DNA of 64,000 bases, taken from Pontixanthobacter aquaemixtae. Lineage in GTDB: Bacteria > Pseudomonadota > Alphaproteobacteria > Sphingomonadales > Sphingomonadaceae. This document shows, piece by piece, positions 45,085-54,410 of this stretch. Position 1 is the first letter of the stretch, and every line of letters begins with the position of its first letter. Both the position numbers and the translations under genes were made by a program. The DNA is taken from positions 744,001-808,000 of the forward strand of contig NZ_WTYX01000002.1 of NCBI RefSeq assembly GCF_009827395.1, given 5' to 3'. A model generated the notes under the pieces. The model ran no database searches, had not been told where the DNA came from, and was given only the letters and a program-made list of their open reading frames with translations.

Positions 45085-45711
45085 CTATTCTCCCTCTTTT
45101 GGTGGTGATCCGGCGTGTGCGCCCATCTGGGCCTCTAGGTTTTTGCGCATGGTCTCGATCGACCAGACATTGCCCTGTTCGAAGAACTCAAGCAGTTTGG
45201 TTGATGCTTCGTCCGTGCCGTAACCAAGGCCGCTGATGCGTAGGCTGGTATGGCCGTTTCCCCCCGGCTCAAGCTCGTAGACCCCCCATAATTTGGTCAC
45301 CAGTGCGGGGTCGATCGGGCCGGGCGGTGCATATTCCACGCGAATTGCCATGATCCGTTCGGGGACAAAGGCCAGGATGCGGTGCCGGATGTTGCGCTCG
45401 TCACCAACCGCGGCATTCTTGTGGTAGCCAGTTTCGATAGAACCGCCTTGGCGCAGGTCGAATTTGGCGAAGGAAGGCCCCCACATTGCCCAGCCTTCTG
45501 CGGTTGAAAGTGTTTTCCAAACCTCGGCCACCGGCGCGGCGATCACAGTCTCGTGGACCAGCGTAAGGGTGCCGTCATTTTCCTCGATGATCTCAGTTGT
45601 GACAGCAGCATTGCCTTCTGGCGGCGCACTATCCGGTTGCGCTGAAGCAGATGCGCCCAGAAGCAGAAGGGCTGCTGCCGACAGGGAACGAATTGTGCTG
45701 CGAATGTTCAT
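45085..45711 (-). CDS. Exported SRPBCC-domain protein
   Basis: A 208-residue protein with a signal peptide (LLLGASASAQ) and an SRPBCC/START-like domain. VHETVIAAPVAEVWKTLSTAEGWAMWGPSFAKFDLRQGGSIE is the classic opening of the fold, and the C-terminal long helix (STKLLEFFEQGNVWSIETMRKNLEAQM) closes the ligand cavity. Export of such a domain is uncommon. The ligand is unknown. Its start overlaps the tetR stop by four bases. Confidence 0.85.
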   Translation of the reverse strand: MNIRSTIRSLSAAALLLLGASASAQPDSAPPEGNAAVTTEIIEENDGTLTLVHETVIAAPVAEVWKTLSTAEGWAMWGPSFAKFDLRQGGSIETGYHKNAAVGDERNIRHRILAFVPERIMAIRVEYAPPGPIDPALVTKLWGVYELEPGGNGHTSLRISGLGYGTDEASTKLLEFFEQGNVWSIETMRKNLEAQMGAHAGSPPKEGE

Positions 45712-46310
45712 GTGTGTGCGCTTGCTTTCTCGGTAAGAATGTCGATGTGACTGCGCAGCACGGCAACATTGCGGTCAAACACGCCGATATCGCGGGCAGT
45801 GCGCGCCTGCATGATCGCGCCTTCCATTGTGGTCAGAATGAACTCGGCCAGTGCGTGCCGATCGGTGTCGCCCGGTAGCCGATTCGCGGCTTCGTCAAGG
45901 CAGTGCTCAACCGCCTCGATCCAGTTTTCGAAATTGAGCTGGATAAGATCGCGGATGCGCGGATCGGGTTCTGAAAGCTCAAGCGCGAGATTGCCGATGG
46001 GGCAGCCATGCGCAAAATCGCTCATCAACAACCCCGTGCGATAGCCGCCCAAGAGTGCGAAAATCTTCTCGATCGGGTCGTCGACTTGGCCCCATGCGAT
46101 GTCGAGCAGGTTCTCCTTGATCCCGTCGCGGTAGAATTCCAGCACCGCCACAAGCAGATCCTGCTTACCGGGGAAGAAGTGATAGAGACTACCCGAATGG
46201 ACTTGGCTGCGGCTGAGAATATCGGCGATTGATGTGGAGTTATAACCCTTAACGAAGAACATCTCGAGCGCAGTCATGACGATCTTCTGGCGGGTTGCTG
46301 TGTTCATCAT
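45708..46310 (-). CDS. TetR/AcrR family regulator
   Basis: A 200-residue repressor. The helix-turn-helix is KIVMTALEMFFVKGYNSTSIADILSRSQVHSGSLYHFFPGKQDLL. The C-terminal domain, with HGCPIGNLALELSEPDPRIRD, matches the TetR_C_33/LmrA-YxaF-like group. AGAGG lies six bases before ATG 46310. It heads the operon with the SRPBCC and DUF1761 genes and faces palindromic sites in the gap before ftsH, so it probably controls its own operon. Confidence 0.88.
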   Translation of the reverse strand: MMNTATRQKIVMTALEMFFVKGYNSTSIADILSRSQVHSGSLYHFFPGKQDLLVAVLEFYRDGIKENLLDIAWGQVDDPIEKIFALLGGYRTGLLMSDFAHGCPIGNLALELSEPDPRIRDLIQLNFENWIEAVEHCLDEAANRLPGDTDRHALAEFILTTMEGAIMQARTARDIGVFDRNVAVLRSHIDILTEKASAHT

Positions 46311-46324
46311 GGCAAGCCTCTTGG

Positions 46325-46363
46325 TTGAACGTTCATTCAAGCAGAAGTTGATTGATCAATCAA
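46325..46363. promoter_or_regulatory. Palindromic operators upstream of tetR
   Basis: TTGAACGTTCATTCAA (46325-46340) contains the perfect palindrome TGAACGTTCA with outer TTGAA/TTCAA arms. TTGATTGATCAATCAA (46348-46363) is a perfect 16-bp palindrome, 23 bp away centre to centre. They lie 15 to 53 bp upstream of the tetR start and on the far side of the ftsH promoter, as expected for autoregulation. Confidence 0.65.
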
Positions 46364-46437
46364 GAGAAAACTTGAACACGCTGGATACGCGCTAAAATCC
46401 CGAACTTCACAAATCCCGTGATTGCCAGGTCATTATC

Positions 46438-46467
46438 TTGCCATTCACCTATGCCACCCTACATAAT
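46438..46467 (+). promoter_or_regulatory. Candidate ftsH promoter
   Basis: TTGCCA (46438-46443) and CATAAT (46462-46467) are spaced by 18 bases, as in a housekeeping promoter. Transcription would start near 46474, just before the AAGG ribosome site and ATG 46492. A CTTGAA further up (46371) might be a heat-shock element, but its spacing to a partner is poor. Confidence 0.35.
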
Positions 46468-46491
46468 GCAGGTGAAAAGGAATTCTCGCCG

Positions 46492-48441
46492 ATGAACGAC
46501 GAAAACGAACCGCAAACCCCGAACCCCTGGATCAAAAGCATGATGGTCTGGGGCGGGATCTTTCTCGCCCTGCTGCTGGTGGTGACAATGTTCGGCAATG
46601 CCGGACAGCCCGCTGCAACGCAGATCGAATATTCGGACTTCCGCGGCAAAGTGGTCGAAGGGTCGGTCAAAAGCGTCGAGATCGGGCCGGAGCTGATTTC
46701 CGGCGAATATAAGGACGGCAAGAAATTCACCACGGTCCCGGCCGGCGTTGATACCGGCTTGGGCGAATTGCTGGATGAGAAAGGCGTTCGCTATTCGGGC
46801 GTCCCGCGCGAGACGATGAATCCGCTTCTGGTGGTGTTGATCCAGTCGCTGCCGTTTATCCTGATTTTGGGCATCGCCTTCTTCGCCTTGCGCCAGGTTC
46901 AAAAAGGCGGCGGTGCCGGCGGCGCGATGGGTTTCGGCAAATCGAAAGCCAAATTGCTGACCGAACGGCAGGGCAAAGTCACATTTGAAGACGTTGCCGG
47001 TATCGATGAAGCGCGCGAAGAGCTGGAGGAGATTGTCGAGTTCCTCAAAGATCCGCAGCGCTTTTCCAAGCTGGGGGGCCAGATTCCCAAAGGGGCATTG
47101 CTGGTCGGTTCGCCGGGTACCGGTAAGACGTTGCTTGCGCGCGCGATCGCCGGTGAAGCAGAAGTTCCGTTCTTCACGATCTCCGGTTCCGATTTTGTCG
47201 AAATGTTTGTTGGTGTCGGTGCCAGCCGCGTCCGCGACATGTTCGAGCAAGCGAAGAAGAACGCGCCCTGTATCGTTTTCATTGACGAAATCGATGCCGT
47301 GGGTCGCCATCGCGGCAACGGTATCGGCAATTCCAACGATGAACGCGAACAGACACTCAACCAGCTGCTGGTCGAGATGGACGGTTTTGAAGCGAATGAA
47401 GGCATCATCATCATTGCCGCAACCAACCGCCCCGATGTTCTCGATCCGGCTCTGCTGCGCCCGGGCCGGTTTGACCGCCAGGTTGTTGTTCCAATCCCCG
47501 ATATCGATGGCCGGGAGAAAATCCTCGGCGTGCACATGAAGAAGGTGCCGCTGGCGCCCGACGTGAATGCGCGCACGATCGCACGCGGGACACCGGGTTT
47601 CTCCGGCGCTGATCTGGCCAATCTGGTCAACGAAGCGGCCCTGCTCGCCGCGCGCCGTAACAAGCGCCTGGTCGCGATGCAGGAATTCGAAGACGCCAAA
47701 GACAAAGTCATGATGGGCAGCGAACGACGCAGCATGGTCATGACCGATGACGAGAAGAAGATGACCGCCTATCACGAAGCTGGTCACGCGCTGGTTTCTA
47801 TCAACGAACCTGCTTCGGATCCGATTCACAAGGCAACCATCATCCCGCGCGGACGGGCGCTGGGCATGGTGATGCGTTTGCCCGAACGCGACAATTATTC
47901 GTACCACCGCGACAAAATGCACGCCAACCTTGCGGTTGCGATGGGTGGCCGCGTGGCGGAAGAGATCATTTTTGGACACGACAAAGTGTCGAGCGGCGCG
48001 CAAGGCGATATCCAATATGCGACCGATCTGGCGCGCAATATGGTGACCAAATGGGGCATGTCGGACAAGCTTGGCCCGCTTCAATATGAAGCAAGCCAGG
48101 AAGGCTATCTTGGCATGGGTTCAACCCAGCGCACGATGGCCGGTTCGGAGACCAACAAGCTGATCGATGCAGAGATCAAGGATCTGGTCGAAGGCGGGTT
48201 GAAGCGTGCCGAGGAAATTCTGAAAAGTCAGGAAGACAAGCTGCACCTGCTGGCCCAAGCCATGCTGGAATATGAAACGCTGAGCGGTGATGAGATCGAT
48301 CAGTTGATCGAAACCGGCAAGTTTGACCGTCCGGACAAACCTTCCGGTCCGGGGGCGATCAAGCCTGTCACCGGATCATCGATTCCCAAGGCGGGCAAGA
48401 AGTTCGGCGGACCAGGCGGCGCGGCACCGCAAGGCGCGTGA
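46492..48441 (+). CDS. ftsH: ATP-dependent zinc metalloprotease FtsH
   Basis: A 649-residue membrane AAA+ protease that degrades misfolded membrane and regulatory proteins. Two membrane helices (about residues 14-31 and 110-126) flank a periplasmic domain. Walker A is GSPGTGKT at residues 206-213 (Ser replaces the usual Pro), Walker B is in [12 protein letters not shown], the second-region SRH holds [20 protein letters not shown], and the zinc site is HEAGH at 428-432. The Gly/Pro-rich C-terminus is a flexible tail. ATG 46492 is preferred over TTG 46438 because a promoter and AAGGA site lie just before it. tilS is not adjacent. Confidence 0.96.
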   Translation: MNDENEPQTPNPWIKSMMVWGGIFLALLLVVTMFGNAGQPAATQIEYSDFRGKVVEGSVKSVEIGPELISGEYKDGKKFTTVPAGVDTGLGELLDEKGVRYSGVPRETMNPLLVVLIQSLPFILILGIAFFALRQVQKGGGAGGAMGFGKSKAKLLTERQGKVTFEDVAGIDEAREELEEIVEFLKDPQRFSKLGGQIPKGALLVGSPGTGKTLLARAIAGEAEVPFFTISGSDFVEMFVGVGASRVRDMFEQAKKNAPCIVFIDEIDAVGRHRGNGIGNSNDEREQTLNQLLVEMDGFEANEGIIIIAATNRPDVLDPALLRPGRFDRQVVVPIPDIDGREKILGVHMKKVPLAPDVNARTIARGTPGFSGADLANLVNEAALLAARRNKRLVAMQEFEDAKDKVMMGSERRSMVMTDDEKKMTAYHEAGHALVSINEPASDPIHKATIIPRGRALGMVMRLPERDNYSYHRDKMHANLAVAMGGRVAEEIIFGHDKVSSGAQGDIQYATDLARNMVTKWGMSDKLGPLQYEASQEGYLGMGSTQRTMAGSETNKLIDAEIKDLVEGGLKRAEEILKSQEDKLHLLAQAMLEYETLSGDEIDQLIETGKFDRPDKPSGPGAIKPVTGSSIPKAGKKFGGPGGAAPQGA

Positions 48442-48504
48442 CCATTCCGGCCTAGAACTGTTCGGACCGGTGCTGCGGCCTACCGGCGTATGCCCGCTTG
48501 TCCG

Positions 48505-49671
48505 CTATGATGTGGTGACGATGCTGATCATGATCAGCACGAACAGCATGAGCGCGACCCAGATAAAGGCGCTCAACACCACCATCCGCCACAGCGCGCC
48601 AAATCGGCTGAGACCATATGTTCCGCGCAAGGAGCGGTAGAGATGGAACGGTGCATAGGCCAAAGGCGCGGCGACCAATGGCCAAAACTGCCATGCCGCG
48701 CCCAATGATGCGGCAACCACCAGCATCGTCATAAAGCTGATCGAATAGGTCACGAAGACCGTATGATCATACATGCGAAACTTGCGGCTGAACGGGAACA
48801 GCAGCCAAACGAATGGCAGGCTTAGCGGGATTAGAAGCCAGCTCAGCTTATAAGCGTTGGTTTGCAGCCGATAGACCGTCAGCCCGGGATTGGATGTCGC
48901 TTCGTCCCATACATCCTCCAGCGAGTGCCCCGAACCGCCGGCATCGGAATTGGCCTGCTCCTGCGCAGTTTCGCTGGCTTCCTCGCCTTCGCTTGGGGTT
49001 TCGTTGTTGATCGTGACGGTTGGCCGGAACAGCGAAGAATCACCCGTTGCGCCCCGGCTGGCATCGACCAGCCGCTCAAGCAGGTCGCGCTCTGTCGTCG
49101 CGCTCCGGATGTCTTCGCGCAGCTTGGCCTTTTCATCGGGCGACAATTCGGCATCGACCAATTGCGCGTTCAGTTCAGCAATTTGGGAATCGGCTTCGTT
49201 CAGGCTGGCCTGAAGCTCTTGCGTGGTGGCGCCTTTGACTTCGGGATCGATGTCGCCAAAGCCGCCCGATAGGCTGAACAATGCAAAGCTGACGAAAACG
49301 GTGAACAGAAAAAGCGCGATCGGCGAAACGTAACGGGCGCGCTTCCCATCGATATATTCGCGCATCAGCTTACCGGGGCGCCACGCAAGCAGCGGCAAAG
49401 TCCGCCAAAACTTCCCCTCGAAATGTAAGACGCCGTGGACAAGATCATGAAAAAATGCGCGCAGCGTGCGGTGGATATGCGCCTTTTGCCCGCAATTGTA
49501 ACAATGCGCGCCGAGCAAAGCGGTGCCGCAATTGAGGCAGGTTTCCCCGCCTGTACCGCCGTGGTTGTCGGATCCATTTCCGCCGGTGTCCGGCTCAACG
49601 CTTTTAGCCGCTGCAGCGCCTAGGCCGACATCGCCGACCGCGCCTGGTATATCGCTAATATCCCCGCTCAT
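48505..49671 (-). CDS. DUF3667 membrane protein with zinc ribbon
   Basis: A 388-residue protein. The N-terminal region has a short zinc ribbon (CLNCGTALLGAHCYNCGQ), followed by the DUF3667 core (FFHDLVHGVLHFEGKFWRTLPLLAWRPGKLMREYIDGKR). After one helix come a soluble coiled-coil segment (about residues 140-250, rich in Glu, Ala and Gln) and about four C-terminal helices. The role is unknown. No neighbour gives a clue: rpoZ lies upstream, ftsH converges from the other side. Confidence 0.85.
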   Translation of the reverse strand: MSGDISDIPGAVGDVGLGAAAAKSVEPDTGGNGSDNHGGTGGETCLNCGTALLGAHCYNCGQKAHIHRTLRAFFHDLVHGVLHFEGKFWRTLPLLAWRPGKLMREYIDGKRARYVSPIALFLFTVFVSFALFSLSGGFGDIDPEVKGATTQELQASLNEADSQIAELNAQLVDAELSPDEKAKLREDIRSATTERDLLERLVDASRGATGDSSLFRPTVTINNETPSEGEEASETAQEQANSDAGGSGHSLEDVWDEATSNPGLTVYRLQTNAYKLSWLLIPLSLPFVWLLFPFSRKFRMYDHTVFVTYSISFMTMLVVAASLGAAWQFWPLVAAPLAYAPFHLYRSLRGTYGLSRFGALWRMVVLSAFIWVALMLFVLIMISIVTTS

Positions 49672-49760
49672 GCCGCCAGCTTAGAACGCTGCGGGCAATC
49701 GGTCGAGGCTTGGCGGCAGATTGAACCGATCTTTGCCGCCGCGGCTTCGCCCAAACGACA

Positions 49761-49787
49761 AAGGCCGCCCCGAACAGGAGCGGCCTT
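49761..49787 (-). terminator. Intrinsic terminator of rpoZ
   Basis: AAGGCCGC (49761-49768) and GCGGCCTT (49780-49787) form a perfect 8-bp stem with an 11-base loop. Read leftward, the stem is followed by TGTCGTTT, a weak T-rich tail. It lies 33 bp past the rpoZ stop. Confidence 0.75.
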
Positions 49788-49820
49788 CATGCGTCTCTTA
49801 CTGACGGAGCCTTTTTGAGA

Positions 49821-50165
49821 TCAGCCCTCGTAATCGGAGCCGATCGACGTCGAGCGAGTCGGTGCCGATGCGGTAATCCGCAGCGCTTCGGCCGATTGGC
49901 TGAGCGAAGACACTTCATCCGCTTCATCTTCATCATCGGGCAGGATTTTCTGCAGGCCGGTGATGACGCTTTCTTTCAGATCTTTGGGCTTGATCGTTTG
50001 CTCGGCGACTTCGCGCAGTGCAACAACGGGGTTCTTATCCCGGTCACGATCAAGGGTCAGTTCGGCACCGCCGGAAATCTCGCGAGCGCGCTGCGCAGCG
50101 AGGAGAACGAGGTCAAAACGATTTGGAACTTTGTCGACACAATCTTCGACGGTAACGCGCGCCAT
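49821..50165 (-). CDS. rpoZ: RNA polymerase omega subunit
   Basis: A 114-residue omega subunit that helps assemble RNA polymerase. [30 protein letters not shown] is the classic start and core, and [14 protein letters not shown] follows. The C-terminal half is an acidic, Ser-rich extension ([19 protein letters not shown]) of the alphaproteobacterial type. ATG 50165 is the start. The usual spoT neighbour is not present; the PLD-type gene diverges from it. Confidence 0.96.
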   Translation of the reverse strand: MARVTVEDCVDKVPNRFDLVLLAAQRAREISGGAELTLDRDRDKNPVVALREVAEQTIKPKDLKESVITGLQKILPDDEDEADEVSSLSQSAEALRITASAPTRSTSIGSDYEG

Positions 50166-50293
50166 GGGCACTCCGATAAAACTAGTGTTTCGGGAAGAGG
50201 CGGCAAATAGTCGGCAGACCGGCGAGAGTCAAGGATTTGCGAGGTATCAAAGACGCTTGCTGTCCGCACGTTCGCGCGCCAAAGAGCGCAGCC

Positions 50294-51466
50294 ATGCCGA
50301 CTAGCGATGCTCCCGAAGAATATACCGATACCGAACCGTTCGATGTCGAGGCGCAAGGGCTGGAAATGACATTCTATCCGGCGGGCGCGGACCGGTTCGA
50401 AGCACTGCTCGACACAATCGGGAAAACGCAAAATTCGCTGAAAATCTTCTACTACATGTTCCAAAGCGACGATGCGGGAACGAAAGTGCGCGATGCGTTG
50501 GTTGATGCGGCGAAGCGCGGCGTTGATGTGCATCTGATTGTCGACCGGTTCGGCACCGACGCGCCCGATGAGTTTTTCGAGCCTATCGTCAGCGAAGGTG
50601 GCCGATTTGCTGTGTTCAGCCCCCATTGGAGCAGGCGCTATTTCATTCGCAACCATCAGAAAATCCTGATTTCGGATGAATGCGTCGCAATGGTTGGCGG
50701 CTTCAATGTGTCTGACCATTATTTCAATCCCCCCAGCGAGAATGGCTGGTGCGATCTGGGCTGCAGGATGAAGGGACCAGCGGTGGATCAACTCCTCCGC
50801 TGGTATGGCCAGCTGAGTGAGTGGACAGAGAATCCCAAGGCGCAGTTTCGCTCCATTCGCAAATTGATCAGGGAGTGGCAGCCGGGCGATGGCCCGGTGC
50901 GCTTGACCTTGGGCGGTCCGACGCGCGTTGCAAATAATTGGGCGCGGATGGTGAAGCGCGATTTGGCGCAAGCCATGCGGCTGGATCTGGCGATGGCCTA
51001 TTTTTCACCCCCGCGCAGTTTTCGCGGTTTGATCGGCAAAGTCGCGCGGCGGGGTTCGGTGCGGCTGATGCTTGCGGGCAAGTCAGACAATGGCGCCACA
51101 ATCGGGGCAGCGCGGGCGCTTTATGGATCGCTGCTTCGCCGCGGCGCCACGATCTATGAATTCCAGCCCTGCAAATTGCACATGAAGCTGGTTGTGATCG
51201 ATGACATCGTCTATTTCGGCAGCGCGAATTTCGACCATCGTTCAATCCGCCTCAATCTGGAGCTAATGTTCCGGATTGAAGATGCGGGGCTGGCCGCAAA
51301 AATGCGCGCGCTGATCGATGCGATGGAGGAAGCATCGGTGCAAGTGACGCCAGAGCTCCATCGCAAACGGCGATCGATTTTCAGCCGAATCAAATGGCTT
51401 ACAGGATGGTTCCTGGTGACGACCCTTGATTACACGGTGAGCCGTAGGCTGAATTTCAGCGACTAG
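50294..51466 (+). CDS. Phospholipase D-like / cardiolipin synthase
   Basis: A 390-residue protein with two HKD motifs: HQKILISD (first) and HMKLVVID followed by GSANFD (second). It has no N-terminal membrane helices, unlike classic ClsA, and resembles ClsB-like enzymes that condense phosphatidylglycerol with another lipid to make cardiolipin. A short hydrophobic/amphipathic C-terminus may touch the membrane. ATG 50294 begins the conserved part; the upstream frame is not coding. It converges on dnaB. Confidence 0.88.
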   Translation: MPTSDAPEEYTDTEPFDVEAQGLEMTFYPAGADRFEALLDTIGKTQNSLKIFYYMFQSDDAGTKVRDALVDAAKRGVDVHLIVDRFGTDAPDEFFEPIVSEGGRFAVFSPHWSRRYFIRNHQKILISDECVAMVGGFNVSDHYFNPPSENGWCDLGCRMKGPAVDQLLRWYGQLSEWTENPKAQFRSIRKLIREWQPGDGPVRLTLGGPTRVANNWARMVKRDLAQAMRLDLAMAYFSPPRSFRGLIGKVARRGSVRLMLAGKSDNGATIGAARALYGSLLRRGATIYEFQPCKLHMKLVVIDDIVYFGSANFDHRSIRLNLELMFRIEDAGLAAKMRALIDAMEEASVQVTPELHRKRRSIFSRIKWLTGWFLVTTLDYTVSRRLNFSD

Positions 51467-51478
51467 CGCCGCGCATAA

Positions 51479-53017
51479 TCACAGCGAACTGTCATAGTTC
51501 GCGCGCGGATCGCCCTCTGCCAAGTCGGAGAATTTGGTGATCTTCGCTTCAAACTTCATGCGCACTTTGCCGGTCGAGCCGTGCCGCTGCTTGGCGACAA
51601 CCAATTCGGCCAGACCGTATATGTTTTCCATCGTGTCTTTCCAACGCTGGTATTCGTCATGCACGCTTTGTTCGTCGGTTTCGGTCGGGAATTTCGGCTC
51701 TTTCGACGCGACGTAATAATCCTCGCGATAGATGAACCAGACCATGTCGGCGTCTTGCTCGATCGAACCGGATTCGCGCAGATCGGACAGCATCGGCGTC
51801 TTGTCTTCGCGCTGCTCCACCGCACGGCTGAGCTGCGACAGGGCAATCACCGGAACTTCCAGCTCTTTCGCAAGGGTTTTCAAACCGCGGCTGATTTCCG
51901 AAATTTCGTTGACGCGGTTGTCCTGCGCACGGCCAGAGCCTTGCAGCAGTTGCAGATAATCGACCACGATAAGCCCGATATTGTGCTTGCGTTTCAACCG
52001 CCGCGCGCGCGTGCGCAGCGCAGCGATGGTAAGAGCGGGCGTGTCGTCAATATAGAGCGGCAGATCGGCGAGACGCTGGCTCGCAAAGCTCAGCTTCTGG
52101 AAATCGTCGCGGCTGATTTTGCCCATCCGCAAGGCTTCGGAAGAAATCTCTGCCTGCTCTGAAAGGATACGCGTGGCGAGCTGGTCTGCGCTCATCTCCA
52201 GACTGAAAAAGGCAACACCGGCGCCGACCGATTCTTCGATCCCGTCGCGCTGATCGCGCAAAAAGCGATCGGCGCAATTGAACGCGATATTGGTAACCAG
52301 CGAGGTTTTGCCCATGCCCGGACGGCCCGCCAGAATGATCAAATCGGAATCGTGCAGCCCGCCGATCTTCTGGTTGAGGCTGGTCAGGCCGGTGGTCTTG
52401 CCGGAAATATTGCCGCCCGAATTGATCGCCAGTTCGATCATCCCCAGCGCCTTGTGCGAAGCGCTGCCGAAAGAGGATGCCTCTTTCTGGCCAGCGGCCC
52501 CCTCGGCCACTTTGAACAAAGCAGCTTCAGCGTCTTCGATTTGCTGCATCGGGGCAACATCTTCGGATGTGTCGAGCGCGTCTTCCACCAGTGTCCGCCC
52601 GACGGTCACCAGCTCGCGAAGCAAGGCGAGATCGTAAATCTGCTCGGACAATTCGCGCGGGGCGAGCAAGCCTTGCCCGTCAGCGGTCAGCTTGGCGAGA
52701 TAAGTAATTCCGCCCAGTTCCCTGAGCGCTTCGTCGGCTTCGAAATAGGGTTTCAGAGTGACCGGTGTGACAACCGCATTGCGATCCAGCAATGTCAGAA
52801 TGCGTTCGTAAACGCGCTGGTGGACCGGTTCGAAAAAATGCTCCGGCCGAATCGGTGTGGGCAGTTCTTCGATAACCCGGTTGTCGATCAATACCGCGCC
52901 AAGAAATGCGGCCTCTGCCTCGATATTGGCGGGAAGCTTGCGGCCTTCGGACGGGCCATTGTTCTGTTCGGAGGGCGTCATATCATCGGGGCGGACTAAA
53001 AGATCATCTTCGGACAT
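51479..53017 (-). CDS. dnaB: Replicative DNA helicase DnaB
   Basis: A 512-residue hexameric helicase. The N-terminal domain (about 30-130; ANIEAEAAFLGAVLID) binds primase. The RecA-like domain carries Walker A GRPGMGKTS, LEMSADQLATRIL, IVVDYLQLLQG, ALSQLSRAVEQRED and the Arg-finger/H4 segment SGSIEQDADMVWFIYRE. ATG 53017 follows an in-frame GTG at 53020. No intein or insertion is present. The C-terminal tail ends in DPRANYDSSL. Confidence 0.96.
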   Translation of the reverse strand: MSEDDLLVRPDDMTPSEQNNGPSEGRKLPANIEAEAAFLGAVLIDNRVIEELPTPIRPEHFFEPVHQRVYERILTLLDRNAVVTPVTLKPYFEADEALRELGGITYLAKLTADGQGLLAPRELSEQIYDLALLRELVTVGRTLVEDALDTSEDVAPMQQIEDAEAALFKVAEGAAGQKEASSFGSASHKALGMIELAINSGGNISGKTTGLTSLNQKIGGLHDSDLIILAGRPGMGKTSLVTNIAFNCADRFLRDQRDGIEESVGAGVAFFSLEMSADQLATRILSEQAEISSEALRMGKISRDDFQKLSFASQRLADLPLYIDDTPALTIAALRTRARRLKRKHNIGLIVVDYLQLLQGSGRAQDNRVNEISEISRGLKTLAKELEVPVIALSQLSRAVEQREDKTPMLSDLRESGSIEQDADMVWFIYREDYYVASKEPKFPTETDEQSVHDEYQRWKDTMENIYGLAELVVAKQRHGSTGKVRMKFEAKITKFSDLAEGDPRANYDSSL

Positions 53018-53201
53018 CACACTCTAATGCGGAGATGGATGCGATGCGTAAAGCCGGTTTCCGGACAAGCGACGGGACAGCTTTGTGGAAACTGCATTAT
53101 TTATTTTCGTTGCACAAAAGAAGCGCGTCTTCCGCTTTTGCGCGATCGGTGAAAGCGCGTGCTTGCGCAGTGCCCCATTGATCTGCGAAGGCGGAGTCCT
53201 G

Positions 53202-53699
53202 ATGCCCGATTACCGTATCGCCCATATTGCACTCGATGAGGACACGATTCTGTGGCGCAATGCCGATATCGAGCAAGAACGCCGCGTGGCTATCTTTGAC
53301 CTGATCGAAGAAAACAGCTTCAAACCCTTGCGGCTCGCGGCGAAAGGGCATGAAGGCCCCTATAATCTCAAACTCGCGGTGCAGGACGGGCGGCTTGCAA
53401 TTGCAATGATGCAGCCCGGCGGGGATGGCGAAGAGGATACTATCCTTGAAACGCTGATTTTGGGGCTGGCCCGTTTCCGCCGCCCGATCCGCGAATATTT
53501 TGCGATTTGCGACAGCTATTATCAGGCGATCCGCAAGGCCACGCCTGCCGAAATCGAAACGATCGATATGGCGCGGCGCGGGGTCCATAATGGGGCAGCC
53601 GAATTGCTGATGGAGCGTCTGGAAGGGAAAGTCGAAACGGACTTTGCCACGGCGCGCAGGCTGTTCACGCTCATCTGCGTTTTGCATATCAAAGGGTGA
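53202..53699 (+). CDS. UPF0262 family protein
   Basis: A 165-residue protein of the alphaproteobacterial UPF0262 family. Landmarks are YRIAHIALDEDTILWRNADIEQERRVAIFDLIEENSF near the N-terminus and ETIDMARRGVHNGAAELLMERLEGK near the end. Function unknown. GGAG lies five bases before ATG 53202. It diverges from dnaB and is followed by the GH25-like gene after 9 bp, so it may head that operon. Confidence 0.9.
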   Translation: MPDYRIAHIALDEDTILWRNADIEQERRVAIFDLIEENSFKPLRLAAKGHEGPYNLKLAVQDGRLAIAMMQPGGDGEEDTILETLILGLARFRRPIREYFAICDSYYQAIRKATPAEIETIDMARRGVHNGAAELLMERLEGKVETDFATARRLFTLICVLHIKG

Positions 53700-53708
53700 T
53701 CAAGGGCA

Positions 53709-54410
53709 ATGGCGCGCAGAAGAAAATCGGCGGGTTGGGGGATTCGGATTGCCGGATTTCTGCTGCTTGCCGGGCTCGCTGCTGGCGCATGGTTCTGGTG
53801 GGACTTGCAGAAATGGACGCCTTCCGAGGATGCCTATCCCGATCAGGGCGTGTTGATCGGCCAAGGCAATGGCGCGGTCAATTTCAACACGCTGGCCGCG
53901 CTTGGGGCAAATTTTGTCTATCTCGAATCGAGCATTGGCAATCATGGCCTCGACCAACGCTTCGCTAAAAACTTTGCTGCGGCAAAGGAAGCGGGGCTGG
54001 AAGTTGGCGCTGTGCACCATTTTGATCCCTGTGCATTGGCCGACGGCCAGTCAGCCAATTTCTTCACCATAGTCCCGCGCGAAAGGGGCTTGATGCCACC
54101 GGTCATTGCTCTGGCAGAAACGGCGGAGAATTGTGAAAAGCGGGTCAGTGACGCGGCGGTTGAAAGCGAATTGATGACGCTGATCAACCAGATCGAAAAT
54201 CACACCGGCAAGCCTGCGATTCTGAAAGTCGATCCTGCATTCGAGGCAGCTTACGAAATCTCTGCGCGGCTGGAGCGCAATCTGTGGGTCACCCGAACCC
54301 GCTTTGCGCCGACTTATGCGCGCAGGCCATGGCTGCTATGGTCGGCGAACGAGGCTTTGCGGAGCGAAGCGTCGGAACAGCCGGTGGAATGGGTGGTGGT
54401 GCAACCATGA
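53709..54410 (+). CDS. GH25-like protein, probably without catalytic residues
   Basis: A 233-residue protein with one N-terminal helix (GIRIAGFLLLAGLAAGAWFWW) and a barrel-like domain similar to GH25 muramidases: FNTLAALGANFVYLESSIGNHGLDQRFAKNFAAAKEAGLEVGAVHHF, then NFFTIVP and PPVIALAE. In active GH25 enzymes the first strand starts with Asp (DVS) and the fourth holds DxE (LDxE); here these read GVLIGQG and IALAE. It may bind rather than cut peptidoglycan. It overlaps cdd by four bases. Confidence 0.72.
   Translation: MARRRKSAGWGIRIAGFLLLAGLAAGAWFWWDLQKWTPSEDAYPDQGVLIGQGNGAVNFNTLAALGANFVYLESSIGNHGLDQRFAKNFAAAKEAGLEVGAVHHFDPCALADGQSANFFTIVPRERGLMPPVIALAETAENCEKRVSDAAVESELMTLINQIENHTGKPAILKVDPAFEAAYEISARLERNLWVTRTRFAPTYARRPWLLWSANEALRSEASEQPVEWVVVQP

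Noticed and set aside
46371-46397. Heat-shock (sigma-32) promoter for ftsH
   Set aside because: CTTGAA is present, but the spacing to CTAAAA is about 15 bases and the -10 part does not fit.
46459-48084. 541-codon open frame on the minus strand across ftsH
   Set aside because: It is a GC-driven shadow of the clearly real ftsH gene and its protein is rich in His, Arg and Gln without any domain.
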